A DNA stretch of 64,000 bases from a candidate division TA06 bacterium (lineage in GTDB: Bacteria; Edwardsbacteria; AC1; EtOH8): positions 124,001 to 188,000 of the forward strand of contig JACRJI010000008.1 of assembly GCA_016235665.1 (NCBI GenBank), read 5' to 3'. The position numbers and the translations under genes were made by a program. Shown here one piece after another: positions 33,435 to 42,045 of this stretch; within the stretch, counting starts at the first letter, position 1; each line of letters opens with the position of its first letter. Under the pieces are notes generated by a model. It had not been told where the DNA came from and did no database searches. It saw only the letters and a list, made by a program, of their open reading frames with translations.

Positions 33435-34697
33435 TTTGCCTATCTCGTCTATCGCCTTTAGCCGGGCCAGCAGCGGCGGGTGGGAATAGTGAAAGATGAC
33501 ATACAGCGGGTGCGGGAAAAGGTTGCTCAGGTTCTTCTGGCTGAGTTTCATCAACGCCCCCTTCATATCCGCCGCCGAAGGATTGAGCTGTAATGCGTAG
33601 GCATCTGACTGGTATTCATATTTGCGCGATTGCCAGTTCATCAGCGGTGAGATCAGAAGATTCAGCGGCTCGAACAGGATCGACACCACGTAAAGGGCCA
33701 CGCCGACCAACGGTCCTTTGAAACCCTGTTGTTCAAACAGCCCGCCCAGTCCGATGGCATTGTATATCCAGGGATGGGCCAGGATCCTTGACGCGGCGAA
33801 CAATAAAACCCCCGAGAGCAGCGAAACCGCGGCTATCAACTTAAAAACATGTTTCATCTTCCAATGGCCGATCTCGTGGCCCATCACTGACAACAGTTCC
33901 CGGTGGCTGTAATTTTTGACCATGGTATCGTAAAACACGATCCGCCGGGTCTTGCCCATTCCGGTGAAGAAAGCGTTGTCGTGGGTACTGCGCTTGGAGG
34001 CGTCCATCTGATAGACACCGGCCAAAGGGAAATCAGCTTGCTTTGCCATGTTGAGGATCTTTGTTTTTAACTCCTCATCCTCCAGCGGCACGAATTTGTT
34101 GAACAGCGGCATCAAAACCACCGGCGACAGGAATATCATCAGGAAGGCAAAGGCCACCACCAGTCCCCAGGCTGCCAGCCACCACCAGTTCCCCAGCCAG
34201 TTGATGAAAAGGTAGAAACCGGAGAACAGCAGGCCCATCAAAACTCCCGAGACCAGCAGGCTCTTTACCTGATCTCCCATCCAGGTCTTGATGGTGATGG
34301 TGGAAAACCCGTATTTCTTTTCCAGCTTGAAATCGGAATAGAGCGAGGCCGGGATGCCGGACAGATAGCCGATGAGCAGCAGAACCAGCATCACGGCCAG
34401 ACCCTGCAGCAACGGAGCGATATTCAACCCATCGGCCCAAATGGTTATCTTGGTCACAATGTCGGCGGTAAAAAGAATTATCACCACTATGGTCGACACG
34501 AACTCGCTCCAGTAACCCAGTTTGGTCTTCGCCCCGGTATAATCGGCGATCTGGGCCACCTTTGCGGCGTCAAACAGATCCGAAACCTCCGGCGGCAGAC
34601 CTTTCTTAATACTAGCTCTCAGGTGAGACAGATTCAGCCAGGACAACAGGCTGGAAACCAGGTATCCGAAAATCAATATGCCTATGACCAAAATCAT
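33426..34697 (-). CDS. M48-family membrane metallopeptidase (Ste24/CAAX protease 1-like)
   Basis: 423-residue integral-membrane zinc protease. N-terminal helices and the DUF/M48_N region ('GIPASLYSDFKLEKKYGFS') match Ste24 relatives, and the zinc motif HEIGH is in 'LLSVMGHEIGHWKMKH', with the third ligand expected in 'EYQSDAYALQL'. The 'AYQMDASKRSTHDNAFFTGMG' signature is present as 'VYQMDASKRSTHDNAFFTG'. It should act in membrane-protein quality control or processing; the substrate is unknown. Its C-terminus ends GKRP and the stop codon lies in the loop of the third hairpin of the right REP unit, so the natural C-terminus may have been altered by that repeat. Confidence 0.93.
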   Translation of the reverse strand: MILVIGILIFGYLVSSLLSWLNLSHLRASIKKGLPPEVSDLFDAAKVAQIADYTGAKTKLGYWSEFVSTIVVIILFTADIVTKITIWADGLNIAPLLQGLAVMLVLLLIGYLSGIPASLYSDFKLEKKYGFSTITIKTWMGDQVKSLLVSGVLMGLLFSGFYLFINWLGNWWWLAAWGLVVAFAFLMIFLSPVVLMPLFNKFVPLEDEELKTKILNMAKQADFPLAGVYQMDASKRSTHDNAFFTGMGKTRRIVFYDTMVKNYSHRELLSVMGHEIGHWKMKHVFKLIAAVSLLSGVLLFAASRILAHPWIYNAIGLGGLFEQQGFKGPLVGVALYVVSILFEPLNLLISPLMNWQSRKYEYQSDAYALQLNPSAADMKGALMKLSQKNLSNLFPHPLYVIFHYSHPPLLARLKAIDEIGKRP

Positions 34698-34733
34698 GAG
34701 AATATTTTATTTTTGATTTTTTAGATTTGTTTT

Positions 34734-36257
34734 TTAGTCAAGGCTCCCTACTGCCTTCTCCACTTCCTCCAATACCTGGCCGGACCTGACCAATTCCTTC
34801 ATGGCAGTATGATCCTTGTACAGCGGGCGGTCGATCTCCAGGAAATCAACGTGTTTCCGGACGATCTCCTTGGCCTTGGCGGTGCCGGTTCCGAACTTGT
34901 AATCGCGCAGATCCAGAGCCTGGGCGGCGGCCATCATCTCGATGCCCAATATGCCATAGGCGTTGTCCAGTATCTGGAAATTCTTGATGGCGGTGTTCAT
35001 GCCCATGGAAACAAAATCCTCCTGGTCGGCCGCCGCCGGGATGGACTGGATGGAGGCCGGGGTTGAAAGTATCTTCTGTTCAACTATCAGGGTGTCGGCG
35101 GTGTACTGGGAGAGCATCAGGCCGGAGAACATCCCTCCGCTTTTGGTCAGAAAAGCGGGAAGCCCGACGCTGAGAGCTGGATTGTTGAGCCGGTTCATCC
35201 GGCGCTCGGAAAGGATGCTGACCATGGTGATGCAGTACCCGGCCATGTCCATCGGCACCCCCACCGGCGAACCCTGGAAATTGGCCCCGGACAGCTGGAG
35301 GTTCTCCTCCGGGAAGAAGATTGGATTGTCTCCCACCCCGTTCAATTCTATCTCCACCTGGGACCGGGCATAGGCCAGGGCGTCGTGGGCCGCGCCGATC
35401 ACCTGGGGGGTGGAGCGCATGGAATAAGCGTCCTGGACCTTGCACTTGACCCGGCCCTCGTTCAGGTCGCCGTCGGCCACCATTTTGCGGATGGCCGCCG
35501 CGCTCCGCACCGCGCCCTTGAAGCCGCGGGCCTCATGCAATTTTGCGATGTACGGTTTCATGTTGGCTTTCAGGGCCTCCAGCGACATGGCGGCCGCTAT
35601 CTCGGCCTGCTTAAGCCAGCGGTTGGCGTCGTACAGGAAGATTGCGCTCATGGCGGTCAGCACGTTGGAGCCGTTAATGGTGCCCAGTCCGTCGCGGGCC
35701 TGCAGTCCGGGTATCATGATCCCGGCCTTATCCATGGCCTCTTTGCCGGGCAGCAGCTGTCCCTGGTAATAGGCCTGTCCCTCCCCCAAAAGAAGCAGGG
35801 CTATCTGGGACATGGGAGCCAGGTCGCCGCAGGCGCCGACTGACCCCTTCTGGCAGACATATGGGGTAACCCCCTTGTTCAGCATCTCCACCAGGGTCAA
35901 AGTGACCTCCGGCCGAATTCCTGAGTTGCCGTGGGCGTGGACGTTGATCCGCCCGGCCATGGCTCCCCGCACATATTCTATGGGGGCCGGGTCGCCGATC
36001 CCGGCGGCGTGGTTGTATATCAGGTATTTTTGAAAGTCCTTGACCTGGTCGTCGTTCAAAACAACTTCGGAGAATTCTCCGATTCCGGTGTTGACCCCGT
36101 ACATGATCTCATGGGCCGCTATCTTCTTCTCCAGCATGGCCCGGCATTTTTTGATCCGCTCCAAAGCCTCGGGGGCCAGCTCCACTTTTTCGTTATGGCG
36201 GGCGATCCTTACTATTTTATCGATGGTCAACCCGTAACCGCTGAGTATGATGGGCAT
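34734..36257 (-). CDS. MIO-family aromatic amino acid ammonia-lyase with Ala-Cys-Gly triad
   Basis: The ATG at 36257 is chosen because AGGAG lies before it; the extra upstream frame to 36335 reads through a repeat. The 507-residue product is homologous to histidine, phenylalanine and tyrosine ammonia-lyases. Catalytic Tyr53 is in YGVNTGIG. The cofactor-forming triad reads Ala142-Cys143-Gly144 instead of the normal Ala-Ser-Gly ('GSVGACGDLAP'). The residues that set substrate choice are Asn82-His83, where histidine enzymes have Ser-His. 'VQDAYSMRSTPQVIG' keeps the Gln, Tyr and Arg of the active site. It lies just after hutH, a tandem lyase pair. The substrate may be histidine, another aromatic amino acid, or it may be an aminomutase; I cannot decide. 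Confidence 0.9.
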   Translation of the reverse strand: MPIILSGYGLTIDKIVRIARHNEKVELAPEALERIKKCRAMLEKKIAAHEIMYGVNTGIGEFSEVVLNDDQVKDFQKYLIYNHAAGIGDPAPIEYVRGAMAGRINVHAHGNSGIRPEVTLTLVEMLNKGVTPYVCQKGSVGACGDLAPMSQIALLLLGEGQAYYQGQLLPGKEAMDKAGIMIPGLQARDGLGTINGSNVLTAMSAIFLYDANRWLKQAEIAAAMSLEALKANMKPYIAKLHEARGFKGAVRSAAAIRKMVADGDLNEGRVKCKVQDAYSMRSTPQVIGAAHDALAYARSQVEIELNGVGDNPIFFPEENLQLSGANFQGSPVGVPMDMAGYCITMVSILSERRMNRLNNPALSVGLPAFLTKSGGMFSGLMLSQYTADTLIVEQKILSTPASIQSIPAAADQEDFVSMGMNTAIKNFQILDNAYGILGIEMMAAAQALDLRDYKFGTGTAKAKEIVRKHVDFLEIDRPLYKDHTAMKELVRSGQVLEEVEKAVGSLD

Positions 36258-36286
36258 GTTACTGTTCTCCTGCAATCTATTTTTTA

Positions 36287-36366
36287 AACTCATCCCCTTT
36301 CTCCCCTTCTCATGGACCCGTGCTGAGCATGCCAAAGCAAAGCGAAAGGACAGGGGGTTGAGTTAG
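36287..36366. repeat. Inverted repeat between the two ammonia-lyase genes
   Basis: AACTCATCCCC (36287-36297) is mirrored by GGGGTTGAGTT (near 36355-36365); between them lies a 'GTGCTGAGCATGCC' stretch similar to the 'CTGAGCATTGTCGAAGG' repeat of the pyrG leader. It overlaps the stop codon and C-terminal region only of the spurious upstream extension of the second lyase and ends next to the hutH stop codon. Confidence 0.55.
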
Positions 36367-36367
36367 G

Positions 36368-37900
36368 TTATTTGAGTTTTCCGATCTGCTTTTCAACAGC
36401 ATCCAAGATATCTCCATCCAGCATCATATCATTTATGGCTTCGATGTCCAGGTGAAACTCCCGGTCCTGCTTGAACGCTTTGACTCCCTGGCGAATGGCC
36501 CGATAAGCCGCATCCACCCCCTTCCCCGGCTTCAGCGGCTTCAGGAACTCCAGCCCCTGGGCGGCGGCCAGCAGTTCGCAGGCCAGCACATAGCGGACGT
36601 TGCGGCAGATCTGCCCGGCCTTGCGGGCCCCGAAGGTGCCCATGGAAACATGGTCCTCCTGGTTGGCCGAGGTGGGAATGGAATCGACCGACGAAGGGTG
36701 GGCCAGCACCTTGTTCTCGGAGACCAGGGAGGCGGCTGTGTTCTGGGTGATCATCAGCCCGGAGTTCAGGCCCCCGTGCTCGGTCAGGAAACCCGGCAGT
36801 CCGGAGAGCGAGGCGTCAAGCAGCCGCGCCAAACGCCGTTCGGAGATGTCGGCCAGCTCGGCCGCGGCGATGCCCAGGCAATCCATGGCCAAAGCCACCG
36901 GCTGTCCGTGGAAATTTCCGCCCGAGAGCACTTCGTGCTCTTTTGCGAATACCAGGGGATTGTCGGTGACCGAATTCAACTCCGTCTTCAGCACCTGGCG
37001 GATGTGCTTCAGGGCGGTCTTGGTGGCCCCGTGCACCTGGGGCATGCAGCGCAGGGAATAGGAATCCTGCACCTTCTGGCAGTCCTTATGGGAACTTCTG
37101 ATCTGGCTGCCGGAAAGAAGTTTTCTGAGGTTTTCGGCCGAATCCATCTGTCCGCCGTGCGGCCTTAAGGCGTGGATCCGGGGATCAAAAGCCTTGTCGG
37201 TACCCCGCAAAGCTTCCAAAGACATGGCCCCGGCAATATCTGCCATTTTGCAGAGATCTTCAGCCTCCAGCAGATTCAGGATGCCGATCGCAGTCATCAC
37301 TTCGGTACCATTAGTTATCGCCAAGCCCTCTTTGGCTTTAAGAACCAACGGTTTCATTCCCGCTTTTTTCAGGGCATCGGCCCCATTGACGATCTTGCCC
37401 ATATAAAAGGCCTGCCCCCGCCCGATCATCACCAGCCCGATATGGGCCAGGGGCGACAGGTCGCCGGAGGCGCCCACCGAACCCTGCTGCGGGACCAGCG
37501 GTATGATGTCGTTGTTTAAAAGCCCCAGCAGCTGCCGGACCACCACCGGACGAACTCCAGAAGCTCCTTGGCAGAGCTGATTGGCCTGCAAAAGCATGAT
37601 CGCCTTGACCTGGCTGGGCTGGAACATCTGCCCCACCCCGGTGGCGTGGCTTTTTATCAGGTTTTCCTGGAGCCGGTCGATCTCATCCAGCGAGATCCGG
37701 ATCTCGGCGAACTTTCCAAAACCGGTAGTAACGCCATAGACCGTCCGGTTCTCCTTGATGATCCGCTCCACCACTTTGCGGCCGGAAACCAGGCGGGACA
37801 GAGCGGACTCCGATAACGACAGCTGCGTTTTCACTGACGCCACCGCTCCGACAGTTTCCAGCACCAACGGCTTATGCCCGATAATAACTTTTTGCATCAT
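36368..37900 (-). CDS. hutH: Histidine ammonia-lyase
   Basis: First step of histidine degradation, releasing ammonia and urocanate. At 510 residues it has the standard length. The cofactor triad Ala144-Ser145-Gly146 is canonical in 'GSVGASGDLSPLAHIGL'. Tyr55 is in 'VYGVTTGFGKF', and Ser84-His85 ('LIKSHATGVG') is the pair expected of true histidine lyases. 'QDSYSLRCMPQVHG' and 'TSANQEDHVSMG' complete the active site. It is the first gene of the hut cluster, with a strong promoter 28 nt upstream, and is followed by the variant lyase, the protease, the RAYT, hutU, hutI and ftcD. Confidence 0.97.
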   Translation of the reverse strand: MMQKVIIGHKPLVLETVGAVASVKTQLSLSESALSRLVSGRKVVERIIKENRTVYGVTTGFGKFAEIRISLDEIDRLQENLIKSHATGVGQMFQPSQVKAIMLLQANQLCQGASGVRPVVVRQLLGLLNNDIIPLVPQQGSVGASGDLSPLAHIGLVMIGRGQAFYMGKIVNGADALKKAGMKPLVLKAKEGLAITNGTEVMTAIGILNLLEAEDLCKMADIAGAMSLEALRGTDKAFDPRIHALRPHGGQMDSAENLRKLLSGSQIRSSHKDCQKVQDSYSLRCMPQVHGATKTALKHIRQVLKTELNSVTDNPLVFAKEHEVLSGGNFHGQPVALAMDCLGIAAAELADISERRLARLLDASLSGLPGFLTEHGGLNSGLMITQNTAASLVSENKVLAHPSSVDSIPTSANQEDHVSMGTFGARKAGQICRNVRYVLACELLAAAQGLEFLKPLKPGKGVDAAYRAIRQGVKAFKQDREFHLDIEAINDMMLDGDILDAVEKQIGKLK

Positions 37901-37927
37901 ATCAACTTCTATAGCATTTTAAACTTA

Positions 37928-37956
37928 TATTTTAGCCAATTTGCCCGAATAAGTCA
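37928..37956 (-). promoter_or_regulatory. Promoter of the hut cluster
   Basis: On the minus strand TTGACT (37956-37951), 17 nt and TAAAAT (37933-37928), 28 nt ahead of hutH. It abuts the terminator of the preceding operon. Confidence 0.75.
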
Positions 37957-37958
37957 AT

Positions 37959-37990
37959 GAAAAAAGCCCCCGGAAAACAGCGGGAGCTTT
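37959..37990 (-). terminator. Rho-independent terminator of the V/A-ATPase-GWxTD operon
   Basis: On the minus strand AAAGCTCCCG pairs with CGGGGGCTTT (one mismatch) around an 8-nt loop, followed by a T run. It lies 22 nt after the last GWxTD stop codon. Confidence 0.8.
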
Positions 37991-38011
37991 AAGAAAAAAT
38001 GGAGATGGAGG

Positions 38012-39430
38012 TTATTTCAGCTCTTCGGTTTGGATAACGTCGGGGCTGATATATTTGCTCCAGTTGGGATCGGTCCTCTCGTCCTTTGATTTTGAATACA
38101 TCAGCTGAAATCTGCCAAAGCTTGATCTGTCCACAAAAACAAATTTGTCGCCGTTATAATAGCGCCATATCTCAATCGGGCGGTATTGCCCCTGCATGGT
38201 CTTGGTCTCAACCTCATTGGGAAGTCCGTATTTGATGTATAGCCTGCCCCGGTCGGTACGGCTACCCTTCATACCGCCTCGGTTTTTTTCTCCAAATTTG
38301 ATATCGGCCGTTTTATAACGTTTGGCATGCTCAAGCAGGGTTTCATTCTCCGGGGTAGTCGGATCACTGTCGCGGGCTTTCCAAAACCTCCTTAAATATT
38401 CATTTTTCCCGTTTTCATCAAGTTTCTTCAGCTGCTCAATTTCCCTGGAGTGGGCTATGTACTCGATTTCATAAAAATATTCACCGCCCTCCTTCTGCAA
38501 AGCCTGAATTTCGTCATCCAGTTTATCCTTCGCCCCGGTCACTTCGGCCAGTGATTTCCTGTTGATCTTTATCCCTGCCTGGGAATAGGCTAATGCCCTT
38601 CCGCTTCCATCCTTCAACTGAGCCTTCAGAATATAGAGTCCGTCAGGGAAACTGTCCAGATTGACGCCTCCGGTCTGAATGATCTGCCCGGTCCTGGCGG
38701 TGATCTCATTATTGGCGATATTAGTGATCACAGGTTGGGTGGTTGAATTCAGGGATATCTGCACAAATCTTCCTCCGCCTGCCGTATCGTAGGCCGGGCG
38801 GTATATCTCAAAATAATAATATAGATTGCCATAGGCTCCCCCGAACTCCCGGGAAGGATGGGGTTTGATCTGAAGATTTCCCTTGGAAAAACGGCTTTTG
38901 TTAGAATCAACAAAAATGTCCGCAGCCACCTCTATCTGGCTTATGGTCAGATGGATGGGGTTGAGTTGCGGAACGATTATCTCCTTTTCCAGGGTGCCAA
39001 TCTTTCCTCCCTGCAAATCGCTGATCATGAATTTTAGTGAGTAGTTCCCAGGTTTTAAATTGTTGGATACCAACAGGTCTTGTATCGCCAGATCCCGGCG
39101 CTCTATCTCTTGAGCGGTCGGGACATTGAGGGTTGAAATCCAGTCCTCGTTGATTAAATACCTTCCGCTTGAATCCCGCAGCTGAATCACTGTCTTAAAA
39201 CTGATGGTTCTCAGTCCTGCGTTTTGCCTGACCACGAAATCGCCGACGGGAAAGCTCCAGTAGATCTCCTGCCAGGTCTTTCCGCTGTCTCCGGCAAAAC
39301 CGGCTCCGTCCACCCAGAACTTTATGGTCCCGTCAGAGCTAAAAGGCCAGCCGTGAGCCAGAGAGAAGGCCGCCAAGACCAGGACCAGGGTCATTATCCG
39401 GGTCCTCGGTATTTTTAAAGTATATTTCAT
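38012..39430 (-). CDS. GWxTD domain-containing exported protein
   Basis: 472 residues. A signal peptide lies near residues 8-27 ('IMTLVLVLAAFSLAHGW'). Beta-rich repeats follow. The GWxTD domain takes up the last 150 residues: 'LRRFWKARDSDPTTPENE', then 'RGRLYIKYGLPNEVETK', 'IEIWRYYNGDKFVFVDRSSFG'. These proteins are known from FCB-group and related genomes and have no established role; exported location is inferred from the signal. Its start overlaps the stop of the second GWxTD gene by 4 nt, so the two are translationally coupled and probably work together. It is the last gene before the terminator. Confidence 0.9.
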   Translation of the reverse strand: MKYTLKIPRTRIMTLVLVLAAFSLAHGWPFSSDGTIKFWVDGAGFAGDSGKTWQEIYWSFPVGDFVVRQNAGLRTISFKTVIQLRDSSGRYLINEDWISTLNVPTAQEIERRDLAIQDLLVSNNLKPGNYSLKFMISDLQGGKIGTLEKEIIVPQLNPIHLTISQIEVAADIFVDSNKSRFSKGNLQIKPHPSREFGGAYGNLYYYFEIYRPAYDTAGGGRFVQISLNSTTQPVITNIANNEITARTGQIIQTGGVNLDSFPDGLYILKAQLKDGSGRALAYSQAGIKINRKSLAEVTGAKDKLDDEIQALQKEGGEYFYEIEYIAHSREIEQLKKLDENGKNEYLRRFWKARDSDPTTPENETLLEHAKRYKTADIKFGEKNRGGMKGSRTDRGRLYIKYGLPNEVETKTMQGQYRPIEIWRYYNGDKFVFVDRSSFGRFQLMYSKSKDERTDPNWSKYISPDVIQTEELK

Positions 39431-40689
39431 CTTATCTTCTCCCTTTTTGGATAAATTAATTCATACTCGCCAATTCCCTTGCGGTCCATGAACACATACC
39501 TGCGCCCGTCAGAGTAGTAATACCAGATCTCGTATGCCGGATATTCAATGTCAAAAGGATGCCTTTCAATTTCATCGGCCGGTCCGAAAAGGATATAGAC
39601 CATTCCTCTGTCGCTTTTCCAGCCAGGTTTAAATATCGACCCGAACTGTTCGTTGGCATAGTTTATCCGGTCGTAATAGCCGTCTCGGAATTCGTTTACC
39701 ATGGTGGTGGTATCGGGATCCCTTAATTGCCAGAAACGCAGCAGCAATGTTTCCCTTAAAGCCGGAGAGGCCTTACGCAATGAATCAAACTCCCTGCCCT
39801 TGGAAACGTATTCCAGTTGATCAACCTGTTCCCGGTAATCTCGGTCTGTTATGAATTTTGAGTTGCGGACATAAAGAGATTCGGAGGAAACGACAGATCG
39901 CCCGGCTTGCCGGACTTCCAGCTTCAGAATATAACTTCCGGTCAAAAGGCTGTCGGACCTGACGGACTTTGTTATGCCCGGATTCCCGGACTGTCCCAGA
40001 GTCTCATTCAACGACCAGGCGGCGTCGGTGGAACCAATGCGGGACAGGCTATAACCGGCCAGGATGGATTCCGGCTGGGATGAATAGATCTGATAATAAA
40101 ACATGATGTCGCCGTGGCCGTCACCGTACTGCCTTTTGGGCCAGGGAACCAGTTTCTCGTTCTGCATCTTCTGGAACCTCAGGCCGCTTAATTCAAGCAG
40201 ACCCCCCGAAAGGTCCCTTATTTCAACATTCATTTCCGATTCGCCCCGGCGTTCCGAGTTGTTGTCGGTGCAGATTATCAGGAATTTGTACCTCCCGGGA
40301 ATGACCTTCAGACTGAAGGTGTCGCAGGCCAGATAATTGCCCTTCTGAAGTTCCTGATATTTTCCCACCGTCAGGGACCTTTCCCAGGAATCACCGGCTA
40401 CCTGGCCGCCTTTGGCATCGGTCACGATCACCGAAAAACTGTAGGCTGCCCTGAATTGAGTTCCCTGGGACACGAATTGGACCTGGTCATAAGGCAGGGA
40501 ATAGGAGATCTCCGCCCTGATCCCGTCCGGGGTCTGGAACTGGGTCACCTGATAGTAAAACCGGACCGCCCCCTGGCTGAGGCCGAAACTTTGCCCCAGG
40601 CCAGATGATCTTGTCCCCATAGCCCACAGGAACGAAGCGTTCAAGCCGGTCAAAAGAAGCAGTATCTTGATTTTTCTCATAACACTCAA
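39427..40689 (-). CDS. GWxTD domain-containing exported protein, second paralogue
   Basis: 420 residues with a signal peptide (IKILLLLTGLNASFLWAMG). Its C-terminal domain matches that of its neighbour: 'LLLRFWQLRDPDTTTMVNEF', 'DRGMVYILFGPADEIERHP', 'YEIWYYYSDGRRYVFMDRKGIGEYEL'. The N-terminal half is beta-rich and differs from the neighbour. The pair forms a 4-nt overlapping doublet. It follows the lipoprotein gene by 34 nt and hence seems to belong to the tail of the ATPase operon. Confidence 0.9.
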   Translation of the reverse strand: MSVMRKIKILLLLTGLNASFLWAMGTRSSGLGQSFGLSQGAVRFYYQVTQFQTPDGIRAEISYSLPYDQVQFVSQGTQFRAAYSFSVIVTDAKGGQVAGDSWERSLTVGKYQELQKGNYLACDTFSLKVIPGRYKFLIICTDNNSERRGESEMNVEIRDLSGGLLELSGLRFQKMQNEKLVPWPKRQYGDGHGDIMFYYQIYSSQPESILAGYSLSRIGSTDAAWSLNETLGQSGNPGITKSVRSDSLLTGSYILKLEVRQAGRSVVSSESLYVRNSKFITDRDYREQVDQLEYVSKGREFDSLRKASPALRETLLLRFWQLRDPDTTTMVNEFRDGYYDRINYANEQFGSIFKPGWKSDRGMVYILFGPADEIERHPFDIEYPAYEIWYYYSDGRRYVFMDRKGIGEYELIYPKREKIR

Positions 40690-40723
40690 GTTTATTATAA
40701 AAACGGCCGGATATCAAGCAATA

Positions 40724-41401
40724 TTATGGATTATTTACAGGTTTGACCTTATGCCAGTAAAAATATCCGACTCCGGCCGCCAGTGATATTGACGCCAGCA
40801 AAAGATACCAGGGATTTAACTCCCGGCTGCGGGCTTCCATGAACAATCCTGAAGCAGTAACCTGCCCCAGCGGGCGGTTCCAGACCAGACGACCGGATTG
40901 GATTGAATCGGAATTGTGGCTGACGATTTGTCCAGGCAGAGACAGTTCATGTCTGATCCGGTAAACATCCCGGCCGTCACCAGGATAGGCAGGTTCCGGC
41001 TTTGCGGCTGGGATACTTTCCAAATATTCGTAATAAACCCACAGACCTGCGTTTATGATATTGATCCTTACTGAATCGTTCCCGCTGGAGAATAGCCCCA
41101 CCTTGTCAGACTTGTAATTCCATGTAAGTTTGAGGCTGCCGTCTTCCAGTTCAGTTTTGGCGGAGCCGGTCAATTTTACTCCCGGCTTTTCCTGCAAACC
41201 CTGGCCCGGGATGCTGAAAAGTTTCCCCGACCCTGCAGTCTTATTATACAATCCGGCCATCATCGGATCCATTATTACCTCAACCGTCCTGGTTCCGCCG
41301 CCCCGGCGGTTGACCGCAGTCTGGACATCCACCGAAAAACAGCCGCAGCAGGCAATGCTCAGGAGCAAAATGGCCGGATAAAGTTTAAGGCGAAGCTTCA
41401 T
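40724..41401 (-). CDS. Lipoprotein with C-terminal membrane helix
   Basis: 225 residues, no recognised family. A lipoprotein signal is clear: basic start, hydrophobic 'LYPAILLLSIACCGC' and a lipobox Cys followed by Phe-Ser. A beta-rich domain with 'VNRRGGGTRTVEVIMDPMMAGLYNKTAG' follows, and a C-terminal helix (WYLLLASISLAAGVGYFYW) with a short basic tail, so both ends are membrane-attached. It overlaps the stop codon of the ATPase D-subunit gene by 4 nt (ATGA), which implies coupled translation and membership in that operon. Confidence 0.8.
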   Translation of the reverse strand: MKLRLKLYPAILLLSIACCGCFSVDVQTAVNRRGGGTRTVEVIMDPMMAGLYNKTAGSGKLFSIPGQGLQEKPGVKLTGSAKTELEDGSLKLTWNYKSDKVGLFSSGNDSVRINIINAGLWVYYEYLESIPAAKPEPAYPGDGRDVYRIRHELSLPGQIVSHNSDSIQSGRLVWNRPLGQVTASGLFMEARSRELNPWYLLLASISLAAGVGYFYWHKVKPVNNP

Positions 41402-42021
41402 TCTTCGCCTTTTTTCTTGATCATCTTAAGCCTAAAGATGTCCTCCCGTTCCCTCTGTTCCAGCACGCCCTTGATGTAGCTCATCTCCCGGTATATCCTG
41501 GGGATCACCACCTGCTCCAGGGCGTTGACCCGGCGGGTGGTCTTCTTGATCTCGGAACCCAGGCGTTTTAGCCGGGTCTCGCTGCCGGCCACCACTATCA
41601 GCAGGTCTATCATTTGTTCAAAGGAATCAGCCGTCTTCAGCGAACGGTGGGTGGCCGCGGTGGGGCTGTATCCCCGGGTGAACTGGTCGCGCACCACGCT
41701 GCCGGCCGAGACCTCCGGGATCTTGATGCCCCAGACGTTCTTTTCCGAGACATTAAGCCGGATGTCGCGGCGGCCCGGCAGGGCCGAAGACTCCAAGGGC
41801 TGGCGGCCTTCAAAGGCCACCGCCAGGTTCAATAGCTCCACCGCCTGCTGGGAGGTCTGGTTCAGCTGTTCCCGGGAAGCCAGGGAATTCTTGACCACCA
41901 CGAAGAAGTCGGTGACCAGGGCGTCCCGTTTCTTTTTAAGCAGGTCCACGCCCTGTTTGGCCAGGGATACCTGGGCCTTGCGGCCCAGCAGGTTCATTCT
42001 GGTTGGTGATACGTTTTCCAT
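41398..42021 (-). CDS. atpD: V/A-type ATP synthase subunit D
   Basis: Central rotor shaft of the V1/A1 part, a long coiled coil that turns inside the A3B3 ring. The 207-residue length is normal. Family signs: N-terminal 'SPTRMNLLGRKAQVSLAKQGVDLLKKKRDALV' region, and C-terminal 'RRVNALEQVVIPRIYREMSYIKGVLEQREREDIFRLKMIKKKGE'-type helix (only the key pattern given). It is separated from the B subunit by one unrelated exported protein. The downstream lipoprotein overlaps it by 4 nt. Confidence 0.95.
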   Translation of the reverse strand: MENVSPTRMNLLGRKAQVSLAKQGVDLLKKKRDALVTDFFVVVKNSLASREQLNQTSQQAVELLNLAVAFEGRQPLESSALPGRRDIRLNVSEKNVWGIKIPEVSAGSVVRDQFTRGYSPTAATHRSLKTADSFEQMIDLLIVVAGSETRLKRLGSEIKKTTRRVNALEQVVIPRIYREMSYIKGVLEQREREDIFRLKMIKKKGEE

Positions 42022-42045
42022 TTAAAGCAAATCGAATGAATGAAA

